From Rhodococcus_F sp040656415 (GTDB lineage Bacteria; Actinomycetota; Actinomycetes; Mycobacteriales; Mycobacteriaceae): DNA of 64,000 bases. Positions within the stretch are counted from its first letter, which is position 1. Each line of letters opens with the position of its first letter. Position numbers and translations under genes: made by a program. The stretch covers positions 1,736,001-1,800,000 of the forward strand of contig NZ_JBFAMC010000001.1 of assembly GCF_040656415.1 (NCBI RefSeq). The letters run 5' to 3'. Below, one piece after another: positions 42,002 to 51,580 of the stretch. Below the pieces are notes generated by a model. The model had not been told where the DNA came from, made no database searches, and saw nothing but the letters and a program-made list of their open reading frames with translations.

Positions 42002-43158
42002 GCGGCTATGACACCGACTCGGCAGTACTGGTCCTCGAGGACGGACGGACCTTTCGAGGCACCACCTTCGGTGCCGTCGGCCAGACTCTCGGTGAGGCCG
42101 TCTTCAGCACCGGGATGACCGGCTACCAAGAGACCCTCACCGACCCGAGCTACCACCGCCAGATCGTGGTTGCCACCGCGCCACAGATCGGCAACACCGG
42201 ATGGAACGACGAAGACGACGAGTCCGTCGGCCCGACCGGAAACACCTCCGAGTCGAGGATCTGGGTCGCCGGGTATGTAGTCCGCGACCCCGCGCGCCGA
42301 ACCTCCAGTTGGCGCGCCACCGGGTCGCTGCAGGACGAACTCGTGGAGCAGGGCGTTGTAGGGATCGCCGGCGTCGACACCCGAGCCCTCGTTCGCCACC
42401 TGCGCACACGGGGTTCGATGCGCGCCGGGGTGTTCTCCGGTGACGCGGTGGCCGACACCGATGTGCTGCTCGAACGAGTGAGGAGCCAGCCGACGATGCT
42501 TGGTGCCGACCTCGCCGGCGAGGTCAGCACTACCAGCGGCTACGTCGTCGAACCGATCGGCGGGCAGGCCCGCTTCACGGTCGCCGCGATCGACCTGGGC
42601 ATCAAGACCAACACCCCGCGCATGTTTGCCGAGCGCGGAATCAGGGTGCACGTCTTGCCATCCGATGCCACGCTCGAACAGATCCTCGATTTGAAGGCGG
42701 ACGGGGTGTTTCTCTCCAACGGCCCCGGCGATCCGGCGACTGCCGACGGTGCCGTGCATCTCACGAAAGAGGTCATAGGGCAGGGTCTTCCTCTGTTCGG
42801 GATCTGCTTCGGCAATCAGATCCTCGGGCGGGCACTGGGTCTGGGCACCTACAAGATGAAGTTCGGGCACCGGGGGATCAATATCCCGGTTGTCGAACAC
42901 GAGACCGGGCGCATCGCGATCACCGCCCAGAACCACGGATTCGCGCTCGAGGGCGAGGCCGGTCAGGAATTCGACACCCCGTTCGGCAAGGCCGTGATCA
43001 GTCACACGTGTGCCAATGACGGTGCCGTCGAAGGCGTTCGACTGCTCGACAACTCCGCCTTCTCGGTGCAGTACCACCCCGAAGCCGCGGCAGGTCCACA
43101 CGACGCCGCATACCTGTTCGACCGCTTCACAAGCATGCTCGAGGGAGTCAAGAAGTAA
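41998..43158 (+). CDS. carA: Carbamoyl-phosphate synthase small (glutaminase) subunit
   Basis: This 386-residue amidotransferase subunit releases ammonia from glutamine for CarB. The N-terminal small-subunit domain has EDGRTFRGTTFGAVGQTLGE and STGMTGYQETLTDPSY. The class I glutaminase has the nucleophile Cys in LFGICFGNQILGRALGL and the His/Glu pair in FSVQYHPEAAAGPHD. Length normal. The start overlaps the PH-like gene and the stop TAA shares its last A with the carB ATG. Confidence 0.97.
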   Translation: MSGYDTDSAVLVLEDGRTFRGTTFGAVGQTLGEAVFSTGMTGYQETLTDPSYHRQIVVATAPQIGNTGWNDEDDESVGPTGNTSESRIWVAGYVVRDPARRTSSWRATGSLQDELVEQGVVGIAGVDTRALVRHLRTRGSMRAGVFSGDAVADTDVLLERVRSQPTMLGADLAGEVSTTSGYVVEPIGGQARFTVAAIDLGIKTNTPRMFAERGIRVHVLPSDATLEQILDLKADGVFLSNGPGDPATADGAVHLTKEVIGQGLPLFGICFGNQILGRALGLGTYKMKFGHRGINIPVVEHETGRIAITAQNHGFALEGEAGQEFDTPFGKAVISHTCANDGAVEGVRLLDNSAFSVQYHPEAAAGPHDAAYLFDRFTSMLEGVKK

Positions 43159-46100
43159 TGCCACGCCGTTCAGATCTCTCCCACATCCTGGTGATCGGGT
43201 CCGGCCCGATCGTCATCGGCCAGGCTTGTGAGTTCGACTACTCCGGAACCCAGGCGTGCCGGGTGCTGCGCGAGGAAGGACTGCGCGTCAGCCTCGTGAA
43301 CTCGAATCCGGCCACGATCATGACCGACCCCGAGTTCGCCGATTCGACCTACGTCGAGCCGATCACGGCCGAGTTCGTCGAAAAGGTGATCGCCCTCGAA
43401 GCGGAGAAGGGGCACCCGATCGATGCGGTCCTCGCGACGCTCGGTGGACAGACCGCCCTCAATACCGCTGTGGCCCTGCACGAGAAGGGAATCCTCGAAA
43501 AGTACGACGTCGAGCTGATCGGCGCCGATTTCGATGCCATCCAGCGCGGCGAGGACCGGCAGAAGTTCAAGGACATCGTCACCAAGGTCGGTGGCGAGTC
43601 GGCGCGATCACGTGTCTGCTTCACGATGGACGAGGTGCACGAGACGGTTGCCGAACTCGGCTATCCCGTCGTGGTCCGCCCGTCGTTCACCATGGGCGGA
43701 CTCGGTTCCGGCATGGCCTACGACGCCGAGGATCTCGAACGCATCGCCGGCGGGGGTTTGGCGGCGTCTCCCACCGCGAACGTGCTGATCGAGGAATCAA
43801 TTCTCGGTTGGAAGGAATACGAACTCGAGTTGATGCGCGACGGCCGCGACAACGTCGTCATCGTCTGCTCCATCGAGAACGTCGATCCGGTCGGTGTGCA
43901 CACCGGCGACTCGGTGACCGTCGCGCCCGCTATGACGCTGACCGACCGCGAGTTCCAGGAGATGCGCGACCTGTCGATCGCCATCCTGCGTGAGGTCGGC
44001 GTCGACACCGGGGGCTGCAATATCCAGTTCGCCATGAACCCCGACGACGGGCGCCTCGTCGTCATCGAGATGAACCCGCGTGTGTCGCGGTCCAGTGCGC
44101 TGGCCTCCAAGGCGACGGGATTCCCGATCGCGAAGATCGCGGCGAAACTTGCGGTCGGCTACACCCTGGACGAGATCGTCAACGACATCACCAAAGAAAC
44201 CCCGGCGTGCTTCGAACCCACCCTCGACTACGTGGTCGTCAAGGCTCCCCGGTTCGCGTTCGAGAAGTTCCCCGGTGCCGATGGAACCCTCACCACCACA
44301 ATGAAGTCGGTGGGCGAGGCCATGTCCATCGGCCGCAACTTCACCGAGGCGCTGGGCAAGGTCATGCGCTCACTCGAGACCAAGCAGGCCGGATTCTGGA
44401 CCGGTCCTCAGGTCGAGACCGATGATCTGGACGCACTTCTGGGCGAACTCCGCGTCCCGCACGACGGACGCCTGTACGGCATCGAGAGGGCGCTGACCCT
44501 CGGTGCCACCGTCGAGCAACTGTACGACGCCACCGGTATCGATCCGTGGTTCCTCGACCAAATACAGCAGATCCATGAGCTCGGTGCCGGATTGCGTCAG
44601 GCGTCCGAGATCACCGAGCACGTACTTCGGCGTGCCAAGCACCACGGACTCTCGGATCGCCAGATCGCGGTGCTTCGCCCCGAAATCGGTGGCGAGGAAG
44701 CTGTCCGGGCATTGCGTGAGAAGTGGAACATCCACCCCGTCTACAAGACGGTGGACACGTGCGCCGCGGAGTTCGAAGCCAAGACGCCGTACCACTACTC
44801 CACCTACGAACTCGACCCCGAGGCCGAGACCGAGGTGGCGCCGCAGACCGAGAAGCCGAAGGTGCTGATCCTGGGTTCCGGTCCGAACCGGATCGGGCAG
44901 GGAATCGAGTTCGACTACTCCTGCGTCCACGCGGCATTGACGCTGTCCGAGGCCGGCTACGAGACCGTGATGGTCAACTGCAACCCCGAGACCGTCTCCA
45001 CCGACTACGACACCGCCGACCGCCTGTACTTCGAGCCGCTGACCTTCGAGGACGTGTTCGAGGTGTACCGGGCGGAGTCGGCGTCGGGCACGGTGGCCGG
45101 TGCGATCGTTCAACTCGGCGGCCAGACTCCACTGGGCCTGGCGACTCGGCTGAAGGCCGCCGGGGTGCCGATCGTCGGCACCAGCCCCGAAGCGATCGAC
45201 CTCGCGGAAGATCGTGGCGAGTTCGGCAAGGTCCTAGTCGAAGCCGGGCTACCCGCTCCCAAGTTCGGTACCGCCACCACCTTCGCCGCCGCCCGCGAGA
45301 TCGCCTCGGGGATCGGTTATCCGGTGCTGGTACGCCCGTCGTATGTCCTCGGCGGCCGGGGCATGGAGATCGTCTACGACGAGCCCTCTCTCGAGGGCTA
45401 CATCTCCCGCGCCACAGAGATTTCCGACGATCGCCCCGTCCTGGTGGACCGCTTCCTCGAAGATGCGATCGAGATCGATGTGGATGCCCTGTGCGATGGC
45501 ACCGAGGTGTATCTCGGCGGGGTGATGGAGCACATCGAGGAGGCAGGTATTCACTCGGGCGACTCAGCCTGCGCCCTGCCGCCGATCACCCTCGGCCGTG
45601 CCGATCTCGAAAAGGTCCGTCGCTCCACGGAGGCGCTCGCCAAGGGCATCGGCGTCAGGGGCCTGCTCAACGTCCAATACGCCTTGAAGGACGACGTTCT
45701 CTACGTCCTCGAGGCCAATCCGCGCGCCAGCCGTACCGTGCCCTTCGTATCGAAGGCGACGGCCGTTCAGCTGGCGAAGGCGTGTGCGCGAGTCATGCTC
45801 GGCGAAACCATCGCCGAACTCCGCGAGAGTGGTGTCCTCCCGGCGTCCGGTGACGGCGGTTCCGCACCGGCCGACGCTCCGGTTGCAGTCAAGGAGGCCG
45901 TGTTGCCGTTCAACCGGTTCCGTCGCACCGACGGCACCGGTATCGACACCCTCCTGAGCCCCGAAATGAAGTCGACCGGCGAGGTGATGGGTATCGATGC
46001 GGACTTCGGCACCGCGTTCGCCAAGAGCCAGACCGCAGCGTACGGCTCGCTGCCTACAACGGGATCGGTGTTCGTGTCGGTCGCCAACAGGGACAAGCGC

Positions 46101-46526
46101 TCGCTGATCTTCCCGGTCAAACGTCTCGCAGATCTGGGCTTCCGCATCCTGGCCACCGAAGGGACGGCCGCGGTTCTGCGGCGAAACGGCATCACCTGCG
46201 ATCGGGTGCACAAGCACTCCGGTGAGGAGCTCGAGGAAGGCCAGCGCACGATCGTCGAGAAGATCCGGGCCGGTGAGGTCGACATGGTGATCAACACGCC
46301 GTACGGCAACTCAGGGCCGCGCGTGGACGGCTACGAAATCCGTAGTGCGGCCGTGTCGATGAACATTCCGTGCGTCACGACCGTGCAGGGTGCTTCTGCG
46401 GCGGTGCAGGGAATCGAGGCCGCCATCCGTGGTGACATCGGTGTCCAATCGCTCCAAGCCCTGCACGCAAGGCTGCGGTCGCCCGAGGCAGACGTGGCTC
46501 CCGTCACCGAATCCGTCCCGTCGTGA
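43158..46526 (+). CDS. carB: Carbamoyl-phosphate synthase large subunit
   Basis: This 1122-residue subunit makes carbamoyl phosphate from bicarbonate, ammonia and two ATP, feeding both pyrimidines and arginine. Two homologous ATP-grasp halves are visible. The first begins VIGSGPIVIGQACEFDYSGT, with VRPSFTMGGLGSGM; the second begins ILGSGPNRIGQGIEFDYSCV, with VRPSYVLGGRGMEIV. A C-terminal MGS-type allosteric domain follows (SLIFPVKRLADLGFRILATE, VDMVINTPYG), where UMP usually acts. Length is slightly longer than the E. coli enzyme through a small insert near GDGGSAPADAP. The stop overlaps pyrF. Confidence 0.98.
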   Translation: MPRRSDLSHILVIGSGPIVIGQACEFDYSGTQACRVLREEGLRVSLVNSNPATIMTDPEFADSTYVEPITAEFVEKVIALEAEKGHPIDAVLATLGGQTALNTAVALHEKGILEKYDVELIGADFDAIQRGEDRQKFKDIVTKVGGESARSRVCFTMDEVHETVAELGYPVVVRPSFTMGGLGSGMAYDAEDLERIAGGGLAASPTANVLIEESILGWKEYELELMRDGRDNVVIVCSIENVDPVGVHTGDSVTVAPAMTLTDREFQEMRDLSIAILREVGVDTGGCNIQFAMNPDDGRLVVIEMNPRVSRSSALASKATGFPIAKIAAKLAVGYTLDEIVNDITKETPACFEPTLDYVVVKAPRFAFEKFPGADGTLTTTMKSVGEAMSIGRNFTEALGKVMRSLETKQAGFWTGPQVETDDLDALLGELRVPHDGRLYGIERALTLGATVEQLYDATGIDPWFLDQIQQIHELGAGLRQASEITEHVLRRAKHHGLSDRQIAVLRPEIGGEEAVRALREKWNIHPVYKTVDTCAAEFEAKTPYHYSTYELDPEAETEVAPQTEKPKVLILGSGPNRIGQGIEFDYSCVHAALTLSEAGYETVMVNCNPETVSTDYDTADRLYFEPLTFEDVFEVYRAESASGTVAGAIVQLGGQTPLGLATRLKAAGVPIVGTSPEAIDLAEDRGEFGKVLVEAGLPAPKFGTATTFAAAREIASGIGYPVLVRPSYVLGGRGMEIVYDEPSLEGYISRATEISDDRPVLVDRFLEDAIEIDVDALCDGTEVYLGGVMEHIEEAGIHSGDSACALPPITLGRADLEKVRRSTEALAKGIGVRGLLNVQYALKDDVLYVLEANPRASRTVPFVSKATAVQLAKACARVMLGETIAELRESGVLPASGDGGSAPADAPVAVKEAVLPFNRFRRTDGTGIDTLLSPEMKSTGEVMGIDADFGTAFAKSQTAAYGSLPTTGSVFVSVANRDKRSLIFPVKRLADLGFRILATEGTAAVLRRNGITCDRVHKHSGEELEEGQRTIVEKIRAGEVDMVINTPYGNSGPRVDGYEIRSAAVSMNIPCVTTVQGASAAVQGIEAAIRGDIGVQSLQALHARLRSPEADVAPVTESVPS

Positions 46527-47356
46527 GTGGACACCGTCACCCCTGGGTGCATCGGCTGAAGGCCGCGGTGGAGCATCGGGGGCGGTTGTGCGTCGGTATC
46601 GACCCACATCCGGATCTTCTCGAGTCGTGGGGTCTGCCCGCTACCGCGGAGGGACTCGAGACATTCGCCGAGATCTGCGTCGAGGCTTTCGTCGGCGAGG
46701 TAGCCGTGGTGAAGCCGCAGGTCGCGTTCTTCGAGGCATACGGGTCCGCCGGGTACGCAGTCCTGGAACGCACGATTTCGGTCCTCACAGCGGCGGGGAC
46801 GCTCGTTGTGGCCGATGCCAAGCGTGGGGACATCGGTTCTACGATGGCGGCGTACGCGCAGTGCTGGCTGGGTGCACGGTCACCTCTGTCGTCCGATGCC
46901 TTGACGGTGTCGCCCTATCTGGGCTTCGGCTCGCTCGATCCGGCTCTCTCGCTCGCCGTGCAGCACGGTCGCGGGCTGTTCGTGCTCGCCCGCACATCCA
47001 ATCCCGAAGGCGGCAATCTACAGGCCTCGCGGAGCCCCGAGGGAGTCTCGGTCGCCCAGTCCATGGTGGATGCGGCGGTCCGGTTCAACGCCACGGAACC
47101 CGGCCTGATGGGACTTGTGGTGGGTGCGACACGCGGACACGGACTGGATTTGTCGAATTTTTCCGGGGCGATTCTCGCGCCCGGCCTCGGCGCTCAGGGA
47201 GCGACGCCCGCCGATCTCCGGGAGATATTTCCGGATTCACGAAAGCTGTTGTTGCCGAGTAGTTCTCGGGGAATTCTCCGAGCCGGACCGTCGGTTACGG
47301 CCCTGCGCGAAGCCGCTCTGGAGGTCCGCGACGAGATCGAATCTGCACTTGCATAG
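46523..47356 (+). CDS. pyrF: Orotidine 5'-phosphate decarboxylase (type 2)
   Basis: This 277-residue barrel enzyme makes UMP from OMP. The catalytic Asp-Lys-Asp signature is VVADAKRGDIGSTMAAYAQC; CVGIDPHPDLLESWGLP and VVKPQVAFFEAYG are family segments. The longer form with this layout is the actinobacterial type 2 enzyme. Start GTG overlaps the carB stop (GTGA). It is the last gene of the pyr operon; a 125-base gap follows before mihF. Confidence 0.96.
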   Translation: MSGHRHPWVHRLKAAVEHRGRLCVGIDPHPDLLESWGLPATAEGLETFAEICVEAFVGEVAVVKPQVAFFEAYGSAGYAVLERTISVLTAAGTLVVADAKRGDIGSTMAAYAQCWLGARSPLSSDALTVSPYLGFGSLDPALSLAVQHGRGLFVLARTSNPEGGNLQASRSPEGVSVAQSMVDAAVRFNATEPGLMGLVVGATRGHGLDLSNFSGAILAPGLGAQGATPADLREIFPDSRKLLLPSSSRGILRAGPSVTALREAALEVRDEIESALA

Positions 47357-47481
47357 CCCACTCGAATCCGGCTTCGGTTTCGGGGGTCGGTTCGCAATCG
47401 GGGCCGGGCGTGAGTACGGTCGCTATCGCTGCTGGTTATCCAGTGGTTTGCAGTATTTTCCAACGACGAGACGGAGGAACC

Positions 47482-47802
47482 GTGGCCCTTCCCCAGTTGA
47501 CTGACGAGCAGCGTGCCGCTGCTTTGGAGAAGGCAGCTGCTGCCCGCAAGGCCAGGGCTGAGCTCAAGGAGCGCCTGAAGCGTGGTGGCACCGACCTCAA
47601 ACAGGTTCTAAAAGACGCCGAGAACGATGAGATCCTCGGCAAGATGAAGGTGTCGGCATTGCTCGAGGCGCTGCCCAAGGTGGGCAAGGTCAAGGCGCAG
47701 GAGATCATGACCGAGCTGGAAATCGCCCCGACCCGTCGCCTCCGGGGCCTCGGCGATCGGCAGCGGAAGGCCCTGCTCGCCAGGTTCGACTTCGAGGCCT
47801 GA
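47482..47802 (+). CDS. mihF: Actinobacterial integration host factor mIHF
   Basis: This 106-residue nucleoid protein is essential in mycobacteria and unrelated to E. coli IHF despite the name. It begins ALPQLTDEQRAAALEKAAAA with the long N-terminal helix, then LKERLKRGGTDLKQVLKDAE. The DNA-binding helix-two-turn-helix is ALLEALPKVGKVKAQEIMTE, and APTRRLRGLGDRQRKALLA follows. The GTG at 47482 is preceded by GGAGG. Position between pyrF and gmk matches mycobacteria. Confidence 0.95.
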   Translation: MALPQLTDEQRAAALEKAAAARKARAELKERLKRGGTDLKQVLKDAENDEILGKMKVSALLEALPKVGKVKAQEIMTELEIAPTRRLRGLGDRQRKALLARFDFEA

Positions 47803-47810
47803 GAAAGACA

Positions 47811-48434
47811 GTGGTGGCTGGCGCACAGGTGTCAGATCAAGAAAATACAGTTCCGAGGGGCCGGCTGGTCGTACTGGCCGGCCCCTCGGCTGTAGGAAAG
47901 TCCAGCGTGGTGCGACTTGTTCGTGAACGGATGCCGGAGCTCGTCTTCAGCGTGTCCGCAACGACCCGCGAGCCACGCCCGGGCGAGGTGGACGGTGAGG
48001 ACTATCGGTTCACCTCTCGTGGCGAGTTCGAGCGCATGATCGATTCCGGCGAGCTTCTCGAGTGGGCCGAGATCCACGGTGGACTCCAGCTGTCGGGGAC
48101 CCCGGCGGCTCCGGTTCGCGAGGCGGTCGAACAGGGGAAGCCGGTACTCATCGAGGTCGACCTCGGTGGTGCGCGAGCGATTCGGGAGGCGATGCCCGAA
48201 GCGCTACTGGTCTTCATGGCCCCGCCCAGCTGGGAGGCGCTGGTAGGGCGGCTGACCGGACGGGGGACCGAATCCGCCGATGTCGTCGAACGGCGTCTCG
48301 CGACCGCGAAGATCGAACTAGAGGCGCAGGACGAGTTCGACGAGGTCATTGTGAACGAGGATGTCAGCCGATCGTGCGACGAGTTGGTATCCTTATTGGC
48401 TGGACGGTCGGACAAGTCTGGACCGATCAGCTAG
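47811..48434 (+). CDS. gmk: Guanylate kinase
   Basis: This 207-residue enzyme phosphorylates GMP. The P-loop is VLAGPSAVGKSSVVRLVRER. GMP contacts are in SATTREPRPGEVDGEDYRF and WAEIHGGLQLSGTP; the usual second YGT-type loop reads LSGTP here. RLTGRGTESADVVERRL is the lid region. The start is GTG 47811, eight bases after mihF; a GTG at 47829 is an alternative. Confidence 0.95.
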   Translation: MVAGAQVSDQENTVPRGRLVVLAGPSAVGKSSVVRLVRERMPELVFSVSATTREPRPGEVDGEDYRFTSRGEFERMIDSGELLEWAEIHGGLQLSGTPAAPVREAVEQGKPVLIEVDLGGARAIREAMPEALLVFMAPPSWEALVGRLTGRGTESADVVERRLATAKIELEAQDEFDEVIVNEDVSRSCDELVSLLAGRSDKSGPIS

Positions 48435-48475
48435 TTCTCACATCCGCTAGCCAGAACTATCCCAGGAGATACCGA

Positions 48476-48781
48476 GTGAGTAGCACCCCCGCAGCAGCGT
48501 CCGCAACCCCAAGCCACGGCGCCCTGGCGGCCTATGACGTCCCGCTCGGAATTACCAACCCTCCGATCGACGAGCTGCTTGCCCGGACGTCGTCGAAGTA
48601 CGCGCTGGTGATCTACTCGGCCAAGCGGGCGCGTCAGATCAACGACTACTACAACCAGCTCGGTGACGGCATTCTCGAGTACGTCGGCCCCTTGGTGGAG
48701 CCGGGTCTGCAGGAGAAGCCCCTTTCGATCGCCTTGCGTGAGATCCACTCCGACCTTCTCGAGCACACCGAGGGCGAGTGA
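48476..48781 (+). CDS. rpoZ: RNA polymerase omega subunit
   Basis: This 101-residue subunit helps RNA polymerase assembly. The GTG at 48476 follows AGGAGA. After an Ala/Ser-rich N-terminus it has ITNPPIDELLARTSSKYALV, YSAKRARQINDYYNQLGDGI and KPLSIALREI, the omega signature of actinobacteria. It lies between gmk and coaBC as in many bacteria. Confidence 0.95.
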   Translation: MSSTPAAASATPSHGALAAYDVPLGITNPPIDELLARTSSKYALVIYSAKRARQINDYYNQLGDGILEYVGPLVEPGLQEKPLSIALREIHSDLLEHTEGE

Positions 48782-48794
48782 GCGGAGGATCATC

Positions 48795-50099
48795 GTGCCT
48801 GAGCAGGCGATTGGACCGGGTTCAGGGTACGTGACGCAATCATCGGATTCGGCTCCGCGGGGCGTAGCGCGTAAGCGCATCGTCGTCGGGGTCGCCGGCG
48901 GTATCGCCGCGTACAAGAGTTGTTCCGTCATCCGCGCGTTCACCGAGAGCGGGCACCACGTACGCGTCGTCCCGACGGAGTCGGCGCTCGAGTTTGTCGG
49001 AAAGGCGACGTTCGAGGCGCTTTCCGGCAATCCGGTGCACACAGGTGTGTTCGCGGACGTCCCGCAGGTTCCGCACGTCCGTCTGGGGCAGGAAGCGGAT
49101 CTCGTCGTCATCGCGCCGGCAACCGCAGACCTGATGGCCCGCGCCGTGGCGGGTCGGGCCGACGATCTCCTCACCGCTACGTTGCTCACGGCGCGGTGTC
49201 CGGTGATGTTCGTGCCCGCGATGCACACCGAGATGTGGGAGCACCCGGCCACCGTGGCCAACGTGGCAACTTTGCGCGCTCGCGGCGCGACCGTGATCGA
49301 ACCGGCATCCGGGCGCCTGACCGGCCAAGACACCGGGCCAGGTCGGCTGCCTGAGCCTGACGAGATAGCTGGTTTGGCTTCGCTCCTGCTAGAGAGGCCG
49401 GATGCGCTACGCCGCGACCTCGAGGGTCGTCGGATCCTCGTGTCGGCCGGCGGTACTCGCGAACCGCTGGATCCGGTGCGGTTTCTCGGTAACCGCAGTT
49501 CGGGTAAGCAGGGGTACGCCCTCGCCCGTCTCGCGGTGCAGCGGGGAGCCCAGGTCACCCTCGTGTCCGGCTACACCGCCGGACTTGCCGAACCGTCCTC
49601 GGTCGAGATGGTCCATGTACGCACTGCGGAGGACATGCGGTTCGCGGTCGCCAAGAATGCGTCGGGAGTCGATGCGGTGATCATGGCGGCGGCGGTGGCC
49701 GACTTCCGCCCGTCGAAATCGGAGACGAGCAAGATCAAGAAGGGTGCGGGCGAACCCGACTCGATCACACTCACCAAGAACGAGGACATTCTCGCTGGTC
49801 TCGTCCAGTCTCGCCGCGACGGTCAGATCCCGTCGTCGACCATGATCGTCGGTTTTGCCGCCGAGACGGGGGACGACGAAGGGGATGTACTCACCTACGC
49901 GCGAGCCAAACTTCAGCGCAAGGGCTGCGATCTCCTCGTCGTCAACGCCGTCGGCGAGGGCAAGGCATTCGAGGTCGACCACAATGATGGATGGCTACTC
50001 GGCTCCGACGGTTCGGAGTCGGCGCTCGAGCACGGATCGAAAGCACTGATGGCAAGTCGTGTGCTCGACGCCGTCGCTCAACTGGTCCGGACCCGATGA
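48795..50099 (+). CDS. coaBC: Bifunctional phosphopantothenoylcysteine decarboxylase / synthetase
   Basis: This 434-residue enzyme carries out two steps of coenzyme A synthesis. The N-terminal CoaC flavin domain has GVAGGIAAYKSCSVIRAFTE, with ATADLMARAVAGRADDLLTA and PAMHTEMWEHPA. The C-terminal CoaB domain begins ILVSAGGTREPLDPVRFLGN with RSSGKQGYALA, and has AAAVADFRPSKSETSKIKK and GFAAETGDD. The GTG at 48795 follows GCGGAGGA and begins PEQAIGPGSG. Length is normal. Confidence 0.96.
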   Translation: MPEQAIGPGSGYVTQSSDSAPRGVARKRIVVGVAGGIAAYKSCSVIRAFTESGHHVRVVPTESALEFVGKATFEALSGNPVHTGVFADVPQVPHVRLGQEADLVVIAPATADLMARAVAGRADDLLTATLLTARCPVMFVPAMHTEMWEHPATVANVATLRARGATVIEPASGRLTGQDTGPGRLPEPDEIAGLASLLLERPDALRRDLEGRRILVSAGGTREPLDPVRFLGNRSSGKQGYALARLAVQRGAQVTLVSGYTAGLAEPSSVEMVHVRTAEDMRFAVAKNASGVDAVIMAAAVADFRPSKSETSKIKKGAGEPDSITLTKNEDILAGLVQSRRDGQIPSSTMIVGFAAETGDDEGDVLTYARAKLQRKGCDLLVVNAVGEGKAFEVDHNDGWLLGSDGSESALEHGSKALMASRVLDAVAQLVRTR

Positions 50100-50319
50100 G
50101 CGAAGTCCCGAAGTGTCTTGGCGGTCGAAGACGCGCCGGAGCAAACCCACGTCGGAGTGGACTCGTCGAATCCCGCCAGTTCCACTGCTGAGAAGATCAC
50201 GTGCGACGATGACATGGGCGCCCCGTTGGGGTCGTTCGCGCGAATCCGCAGCTAAGCTGCCTTAAAGTGTTGATCAGAGACAATTGTTGTTCAGAGGCAA
50301 CTGTCGAGAGGGGAATTTT

Positions 50320-51534
<1,215 letters not shown>

Positions 51535-51580
51535 TCGGTTGTCGCGGTGAGGTGGGCGCCGTGGTGGTAGCGGCGCTCCC

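Noticed and set aside
50100..50319. A SAM riboswitch before metK
   Set aside because: No SAM-I, SAM-II or SAM-IV core pattern was recognised; only weak repeats were seen.
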